Below are positions 1-3,451 of a stretch of DNA of 5,336 nucleotides, piece by piece. Under the pieces are notes generated by a model. The model was not told where the DNA came from and searched no databases. It saw only the letters and a program-made list of their open reading frames with translations. The stretch is from Deltaproteobacteria bacterium RBG_13_61_14 (GTDB lineage: Bacteria; RBG-13-61-14). The stretch spans positions 22,205-27,540 of the forward strand of contig MGQK01000123.1 of assembly GCA_001797815.1 (NCBI GenBank), in the 5' to 3' direction. The translations under genes were made by a program, and so were the position numbers. The stretch's first letter is position 1. Each line of letters starts with the position of its first letter.

Positions 1-104
1 TCAGGGGATTTGAGGTCAAGCCGGTGCCCCTGGCCGACAGCCTGACCCAGGCCAAGACGCTTCCGCCCGAGCTTTACGAGGTGGCTCGCAATTTCTTCGG
101 ATGA
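1..104 (+). CDS. pfkA: 6-phosphofructokinase, C-terminal fragment (5' end outside window)
   Basis: This is the last 33 codons of a plus-strand gene, read in the frame starting at base 3 and ending with TGA at 102-104. The tail has a ...PLADSLTQAKTLPPELYEVA.. segment followed by RNFFG. This resembles the C-terminus of the ATP- or PPi-dependent 6-phosphofructokinase group common in Actinobacteria and Deltaproteobacteria, where a 'K-T-V-P-P-E-L-Y-E-x-A-x-x-F-F-G' ending is typical. Such enzymes phosphorylate fructose 6-phosphate to fructose 1,6-bisphosphate in cytoplasmic glycolysis. No catalytic residue lies in the visible part, so the call rests only on the C-terminal signature. Whether the phosphate donor is ATP or PPi (pfkA or pfp) cannot be decided here. 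The gene converges on the minus-strand moaE, with 32 bp between the two stop codons. Confidence 0.6.
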   Translation, partial: RGFEVKPVPLADSLTQAKTLPPELYEVARNFFG

Positions 105-136
105 GCCGGAAATGATCCCGGGGCTTCCCTGCTCGC

Positions 137-514
137 TCAGGCAAAAAGCTCCTGCTTGCGCAGGCGCTTCATTTTCTTGAAGCCCTCGACCGCGTCGCGG
201 CAGGCGCCGAAGGCGGCCTCCCGGCCGGGCGCGGAGACCGCCGCGGCCAGGATGATCTCGCCCACCTTGAGCTCGCCCATCCGGCGCACGAGCAGCACAT
301 CGGTCAGCTCATACTTGGCGCGGAGCTCGGCCTCCAGGGCGCGCAGCTCGCCGACCAGGTCCCCGTCCGGGGCAAAGCGGATGCCCCGGGTGCGCCGGTC
401 CTCGGCCACCGGCTTCACCAGCCCGAAGTGCACGACCACCGAGCCGGCGCCCTCTTGGGAAAGCCGCTCCCAAATCCGGAGCGGCTCAATCGCGGTTTCG
501 GTCAACTCCACCAT
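137..514 (-). CDS. moaE: MoaE-family molybdopterin synthase catalytic subunit (short, divergent)
   Basis: The protein has 125 residues; classical MoaE is about 140-150. MoaE is the large subunit of molybdopterin synthase. With thiocarboxylated MoaD it inserts sulfur into precursor Z (cPMP) to give molybdopterin for Mo or W enzymes in the cytoplasm. The family pattern is visible: an N-terminal strand ending in HFGLVK (29-34, the F-x-G-x-V-R region), RRMGELKVGE (77-86, matching HRxGxLxVGE), AVSAPGREAAFGACRDAVE (92-110), and the two active-site lysines of the LKxxxPxWKKE block, kept as K113 and K120. Several usual residues differ: Arg of FxGxVR is Lys, His of HR is Arg, and Trp before KKE is Arg. 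The start is firm because AAGGAG lies 7 nt upstream of ATG. No moaD or other cofactor gene is adjacent in this window. A MoaE paralogue with an altered role is possible. Confidence 0.8.
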   Translation of the reverse strand: MVELTETAIEPLRIWERLSQEGAGSVVVHFGLVKPVAEDRRTRGIRFAPDGDLVGELRALEAELRAKYELTDVLLVRRMGELKVGEIILAAAVSAPGREAAFGACRDAVEGFKKMKRLRKQELFA

Positions 515-521
515 ATTTCTT

Positions 522-527
522 CTCCTT
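522..527 (-). promoter_or_regulatory. Shine-Dalgarno sequence of moaE
   Basis: On the minus strand the sequence reads AAGGAG, 7 nt before the ATG at 514-512. It is the only textbook ribosome binding site in the window and fixes the moaE start. The plus-strand genes lack one at normal spacing. Confidence 0.8.
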
Positions 528-555
528 ACCCCCCGCTCTCGATGGGCTGGCCCAG

Positions 556-582
556 CTTATCCTGGCCGCACTTCCGAGTCAA
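556..582 (-). promoter_or_regulatory. Candidate sigma70-type promoter of moaE
   Basis: On the minus strand, TTGACT (582-577) is followed after 15 bp by GATAAG (561-556). The -35 matches 5 of 6 consensus bases and the -10 matches 4 of 6, but the spacer is short; a 17-bp spacer would give the poorer TAAGCT. The predicted leader of roughly 30-35 nt contains the strong moaE ribosome binding site. This is a pattern match only. Confidence 0.3.
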
Positions 583-604
583 TCAGGCCCTGCCCAGAAA
601 GCCA

Positions 605-633
605 TTGATTTTGTCAGATCATGCGTATATGAT
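605..633 (+). promoter_or_regulatory. Candidate sigma70-type promoter of the GGDEF gene
   Basis: TTGATT (605-610) is followed by a 17-bp spacer and TATGAT (628-633), which matches 5 of 6 bases of the -10 consensus. Transcription would start near base 640, only about 6 nt before the ATG at 646. That leaves no room for a Shine-Dalgarno sequence, and none is seen. The element lies in an AT-richer island within GC-rich DNA, which supports a promoter. It faces away from the candidate moaE promoter. Confidence 0.5.
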
Positions 634-645
634 TTGACTTTGTCT

Positions 646-1671
646 ATGGAACCCTATACCGAGAACGAGGCCTACGGCCAACTGAAGATCCTGGGCGAGA
701 TCGGCAAGACGCTCACCTCCACCCTCGATTTCCAGGAGGTGCTGCGGGTGATCATGAAGATCATCGCCGACCAGTTCGAGCCCCGGGACTGGTCGCTGCT
801 GTTGGTGGACGAGGAGAGCGAGGAGTTATATTTTGCCATCGTGGTGGGCGAAGCCAGCGACAAGCTCAAGGACGTGCGCCTGAAGATCGGGGAAGGGATC
901 GCGGGCTGGGTGGCGCAACACGGCCAGCCCCTGATCACGGAGGACGCCTCCCAGGACCCGCGCTTCGCCAAGTGGGTGGACCAAAAGACCGGGTTTGAGA
1001 CCAAGAGCATGGTTTGCCTGCCCCTGATCAGCAAGGGCCGCACCCTGGGCGTGATCGAGCTGCTCAACACCGTCCGCGGCCATTTCTCCGAGCGCGACAT
1101 CGAGCTCCTGGTGGCGCTCGCCGATTTCACGGCGATCGCGGTGGAGAACGCCCGCTACGTGAAAAGGATCAAGGATCTCTCGATCGTGGACGACGTGACC
1201 GGGCTTTACAACTCCCGGCACCTGCACGCCCTGCTGGAGACCGAAATCTCCCGGGCAGTCCGCTACTCGGCGCCGTTCTCCGTCATCTTCCTGGACCTCG
1301 ATTACTTCAAGCTGGTCAACGACAACCACGGCCACCTGGTCGGGTCCCGCCTGCTCCGCGAGATCGGCCAGGTGCTCAGGTTCAACCTCCGCACCGTGGA
1401 CTGGGCCACCCGCTACGGCGGCGACGAGTTCGTCCTCATCCTCCCCCGCACCGGCCGAAAGGAAGCCCTGCTGGTGGCCCAGCGGCTGCGCCACGCCCTC
1501 AACGGGACCGTCTTCCTGAAAAGCGAAAAACTCAACATCCGGATTACCGCTTCGTTCGGCATCGCCACCTTCCCGGAGGATGCCAAGAGCAAAGAGGACG
1601 CGATCCGGCTGGCGGACCAGGCCATGTACCGGGTCAAGCGCAGCACCCGCGACGATATTGCCCAAGCGTAA
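646..1671 (+). CDS. GAF-GGDEF cyclase with Hypr-type Ser signature (candidate cGAMP / c-di-GMP synthase)
   Basis: The protein has 341 residues from ATG 646; an in-frame TTG at 634 would add four. No clear Shine-Dalgarno sequence supports either start. A GAF sensor domain spans about residues 20-172 (FETKSMVCLPLISKGRTLGV at 117-136), a short linker follows, then a GGDEF domain from about 178 to the end. Conserved elements are DDVTGLYN (182-189), FLDLDYFKLVND (215-226, with metal ligand D217 and base-contacting N225), RYGGDEF (256-262), the I-site RTVD (249-252) exactly five residues before GGDEF, and the closing ADQAMYRVK. All catalytic residues are present, so the enzyme should be active. The guanine-contacting Asp of GHxxGD is Ser234 (GHLVGS). 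This change defines Hypr GGDEF enzymes, which make 3',3'-cGAMP as well as c-di-GMP in Geobacter. The protein has no membrane segment, so it is probably cytoplasmic and controlled by a GAF ligand. Cyclase activity is a confident call; cGAMP production is inference. Confidence 0.93.
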   Translation: MEPYTENEAYGQLKILGEIGKTLTSTLDFQEVLRVIMKIIADQFEPRDWSLLLVDEESEELYFAIVVGEASDKLKDVRLKIGEGIAGWVAQHGQPLITEDASQDPRFAKWVDQKTGFETKSMVCLPLISKGRTLGVIELLNTVRGHFSERDIELLVALADFTAIAVENARYVKRIKDLSIVDDVTGLYNSRHLHALLETEISRAVRYSAPFSVIFLDLDYFKLVNDNHGHLVGSRLLREIGQVLRFNLRTVDWATRYGGDEFVLILPRTGRKEALLVAQRLRHALNGTVFLKSEKLNIRITASFGIATFPEDAKSKEDAIRLADQAMYRVKRSTRDDIAQA

Positions 1672-1722
1672 GAATATCTCCAGGCAAGGCTCTCTTTTCT
1701 CTCCCTGGTTCAATCTTCTTTC

Positions 1723-1750
1723 TTGACCCTCCGGCAAGGAGCGTGATAAC
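1723..1750 (+). promoter_or_regulatory. Candidate promoter of the SGNH/TPR gene
   Basis: TTGACC (1723-1728) is followed by a 16-bp spacer and GATAAC (1745-1750). The -35 matches 5 of 6 consensus bases and the -10 matches 4 of 6. The expected transcription start near 1757 falls practically at the ATG at 1759, so the mRNA would be leaderless. An AAGGAG at 1736-1741 lies 17 nt from the ATG, too far for a normal Shine-Dalgarno sequence, and would sit inside the promoter spacer. If the gene is instead read through from the cyclase, this AAGGAG might still help. Confidence 0.3.
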
Positions 1751-1758
1751 TTTGGTCC

Positions 1759-3288
1759 ATGAGCCTGCCCCAACCCTCGCGCCGGCTGCTCTTCCCGGTC
1801 CTGGCTTTGGGGTTGTCCTTGCTCGTCCTCGCCGGCCTCGAACTCGGGCTCCGGCTCTTCGGGGCGGCCGCGTTCGAGCCGGACCCGTTCGTGGGCTTTG
1901 CCGGCAGCCACCCGTTCTTGGTCAAGGTCGGCCAGGGCAATGAGGCGCGCTGCCAGGTCAACCCCCGCCACCAGCCGTTTTTCAACGAAGTCTCCTTTCC
2001 CGCCCCAAAACCCGCCGCCAGCTACCGCGTCTTTGTGGCCGGCGGCAGCGGCGCACTCGGCTTCCCCTTTTTCGAGCCCGGCTCCTTTGCCCGGTTCCTG
2101 CAGGTCGGGCTTGATCTGCTTGAGCCCGGCCGGCCGCACCAGGTGATCAATGCCGGCGGCTTTGGTTATGCCAGCTACCGGGTGGCGCGGGTGGTGGAAG
2201 AGGTCTTGAACTACGAGCCGGACCTGGTGGTGGTGATGACCGGCCACAACGAGTTCCTGGAAAAACGGATCTATGGCGAGCGCGAGCAGGCCGGCCCGGC
2301 GCTGATCGCGGTCCGCTCTTGCCTGGACCGGCTCCGGCTTTACCGAGAGCTCCGGCAGGCGGTGACGGCGCTGCGGCCCTCTCCGGCGCCGTTGCTCAAG
2401 GAGGAGGTCGCCTGGGAAAAATACTCCCGCGATTCCAGGCAAGTCGCCCTCACCCTGGACCACTATCGCTACAACTTGGAAAAAATCGTCCGCCTCTGCC
2501 GGGAACGGAACGTCCCGGTGGTGTTTCTGACTTTGCCCTCGAACTTGAAGGATTTCCCGCCTTATCGCTCCCAACACGGCAAGCAATTGAGCCCCGAGGC
2601 CTCTGCACAATGGGAGGCCCATTATCAGCGCGGCCTTTCGCTCCTGGCCGAGAGCGACTCGGCCGCGGCCGTGCTCGAATTCGATCGGGCGATGGAGCTG
2701 GATTCCGGCTATGCCGCCTTGCAATACGCCAGGGGCCGGGCGCTCCTGGAGCAGGGCCGGCCGGAAATGGCCGAACTGGATTTCTGGTGGGCGGTTCAAC
2801 TCGACGCCTGGCCGGTGCGGGCCTTCCCGGAAATGAACGCGGCTGTGCGGGAGATGGCGGCCCGGGGCGCGATCGTGGCCGACGCGCTCTCGCTTTTTAC
2901 CGCGGCGGCAAAGGACCGGATTCCGGGCAACGACCTTTTCCTCGACCACTGCCACCCCACCCTGGCGGGTCAGGCGCTCCTGGCCCAATCGGTCCTCTTG
3001 GCCCTGGCCGAGAAGCGCGTCGTGCCCCTGCCGGAAAACTGGAGGCCGGATTACCAACAGGCGGCACGGCGCTACCAGGAGTCCCTGGGCCAGGGCTTCC
3101 TGGGCGAGGCCTATTACCGGGCCGCAGTCGAGGTGGGCGTCAACATGGCCCGGCCGCAAGAGGGCTTAGGCCTGGCCGAGGCGGCCTTTCGCCTGATCCC
3201 GGACCACCCCAAGCTCCCCCGGCTGCTCGAGCGGTTGCGGCAGGAAGCCGCGGCCAAGGCCGGAGCGCCGCTTCCGGAAAAACCGTAA
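1759..3288 (+). CDS. Membrane-anchored SGNH/GDSL-hydrolase-like protein with inserted TPRs
   Basis: The protein has 509 residues. An in-frame stop at 1747 makes ATG 1759 the first possible start. Residues 9-34 form one hydrophobic helix after a basic N-terminus, so it is probably a signal anchor placing the enzyme outside the inner membrane. SGNH blocks follow in order: VAGGSGALGFP (93-103) with presumed nucleophile S97, NAGGFGYASYR (131-141) with the block II glycine, TGHNEF (161-166) with the block III Asn, and DHCHP (396-400) with catalytic Asp396 and His399. Two 34-residue TPR-like units (about 285-318 and 319-352) sit between blocks III and V. The C-terminal 80 residues are helical and TPR-like. 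SGNH enzymes are esterases or acyltransferases acting on lipids, glycans or peptidoglycan; the substrate here is unknown. The next gene encodes a TPR-bearing GT-C glycosyltransferase, so a surface-glycan role is a reasonable inference. Confidence 0.82.
   Translation: MSLPQPSRRLLFPVLALGLSLLVLAGLELGLRLFGAAAFEPDPFVGFAGSHPFLVKVGQGNEARCQVNPRHQPFFNEVSFPAPKPAASYRVFVAGGSGALGFPFFEPGSFARFLQVGLDLLEPGRPHQVINAGGFGYASYRVARVVEEVLNYEPDLVVVMTGHNEFLEKRIYGEREQAGPALIAVRSCLDRLRLYRELRQAVTALRPSPAPLLKEEVAWEKYSRDSRQVALTLDHYRYNLEKIVRLCRERNVPVVFLTLPSNLKDFPPYRSQHGKQLSPEASAQWEAHYQRGLSLLAESDSAAAVLEFDRAMELDSGYAALQYARGRALLEQGRPEMAELDFWWAVQLDAWPVRAFPEMNAAVREMAARGAIVADALSLFTAAAKDRIPGNDLFLDHCHPTLAGQALLAQSVLLALAEKRVVPLPENWRPDYQQAARRYQESLGQGFLGEAYYRAAVEVGVNMARPQEGLGLAEAAFRLIPDHPKLPRLLERLRQEAAAKAGAPLPEKP
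2611..2814 (+). repeat. Two tandem TPR units inside the SGNH domain
   Basis: Residues 285-318 and 319-352 of the SGNH protein align as two 34-residue helix-turn-helix units. The first has HYQRGLSLL and AVLEFDRAMELD; the second has QYARGRALLEQGR and AELDFWWAVQLD. The periodicity and the A-x-x-x-F/Y-x-x-A-x-x-L/M-x-x pattern are those of tetratricopeptide repeats. They interrupt the hydrolase fold before its DxxH block. Confidence 0.7.
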
Positions 3289-3293
3289 CCGAT

Positions 3294-3323
3294 TTGACAG
3301 AACCGGTCTCTTTGCTCTAGCAT
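3294..3323 (+). promoter_or_regulatory. Candidate sigma70-type promoter of the leader ORF and GT-C/TPR gene
   Basis: A perfect TTGACA (3294-3299) begins 5 nt after the SGNH stop codon, followed by an 18-bp spacer and TAGCAT (3318-3323; 4 of 6 with T, A, A and T in place). Transcription would start near 3330, giving a leader of about 120 nt before the ATG at 3452. This is the best -35 in the window and argues that the last gene is not simply read through from the SGNH gene. A weak dyad, ACCG/CGGT (3288-3291 and 3304-3307), overlaps it. Confidence 0.5.
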
Positions 3324-3341
3324 GGAAATGAAAGAAGAATC

Positions 3342-3422
3342 ATGAGTTCCCCCTCGCAGCTCGGGAGCAAAGCCAACGTGATGGATGATTTTCACTTGAG
3401 CCTGAATCCGGCCATTGCTTAG
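3342..3422 (+). CDS. Possible 26-residue leader ORF, unknown function
   Basis: An ATG at 3342 opens 26 codons ending in TAG at 3420-3422, starting MSSPSQLGSK and ending LSLNPAIA. AAAGAAG at 3331-3337, one mismatch from AAAGGAG, lies 4 nt upstream, a little close. The ORF starts just after the predicted transcription start and ends 29 nt before the ATG of the GT-C/TPR gene, which has no Shine-Dalgarno sequence of its own. I recognise no family; the peptide has no signal sequence, Cys pair or membrane segment. It could be a translated leader controlling the next gene, a small protein, or chance. A 5-codon ORF (3328-3345) overlaps its start. The same interval can also be folded as RNA, so a non-coding reading is equally open. 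Confidence 0.27.
   Translation: MSSPSQLGSKANVMDDFHLSLNPAIA
3366..3419 (+). other. Possible RNA secondary structure in the leader of the GT-C/TPR gene
   Basis: AGCAA (3366-3370) can pair with TTGCT (3415-3419). Next to it, GCC (3372-3374) can pair with GGC (3410-3412). Inside, GTGA (3378-3381) can pair with TCAC (3392-3395) around a 10-nt loop. The helices are short, and no T-run follows that would make this a terminator. It might be a regulatory fold or chance pairing in GC-rich DNA. Confidence 0.2.
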
Positions 3423-3451
3423 AACGTCAAAGCTTTTCTCCCTGCATCTCC

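Noticed and set aside
151-164. A CCTGC-TTGC-GCAGG hairpin as terminator for the phosphofructokinase gene
   Set aside because: The stem is perfect but 5 bp long, lies inside the 3' coding end of moaE, and has no adjacent T-run.
634-645. TTG at 634 as the start of the GGDEF protein
   Set aside because: It adds only four residues, has no Shine-Dalgarno sequence, and lies immediately after the likely -10 element, upstream of the predicted transcript start.
1680-1726. A rho-independent terminator after the GGDEF gene
   Set aside because: CCAGG (1680-1684) can pair with CCTGG (1704-1708) and pyrimidine-rich sequence follows, but the stem is only 5 bp with a 19-nt loop and there is no clean T-run.
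1014-1943. A 309-codon plus-strand open frame overlapping the end of the GGDEF gene and the start of the SGNH gene
   Set aside because: It is a frame-shifted reading of the GGDEF domain with a Pro/Arg-rich product. The GGDEF frame has all conserved motifs.
826-3159. A 777-codon open frame on the minus strand, antisense to the GGDEF and SGNH genes
   Set aside because: It spans two well-supported plus-strand genes and their gap. Its product is low-complexity (rich in G, A, R, Q, E and P) with no recognisable domain. Long antisense frames are expected opposite GC-rich genes.
2319-3320. A 333-codon plus-strand frame within the SGNH gene
   Set aside because: The product is Gly/Pro/Ala/Arg-rich with no domain; it is an alternate-frame shadow of the SGNH/TPR frame.
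3342-3451. A GEMM-I (c-di-GMP or cGAMP) riboswitch upstream of the GT-C gene
   Set aside because: GCAAAGCC at 3367-3374 matches one conserved segment, but I could not find the preceding GGNAAACC segment, the GAAA tetraloop hairpin or the expected P3. One 8-base match is not enough to annotate it, although a covariance search is worth running given the cyclase nearby.
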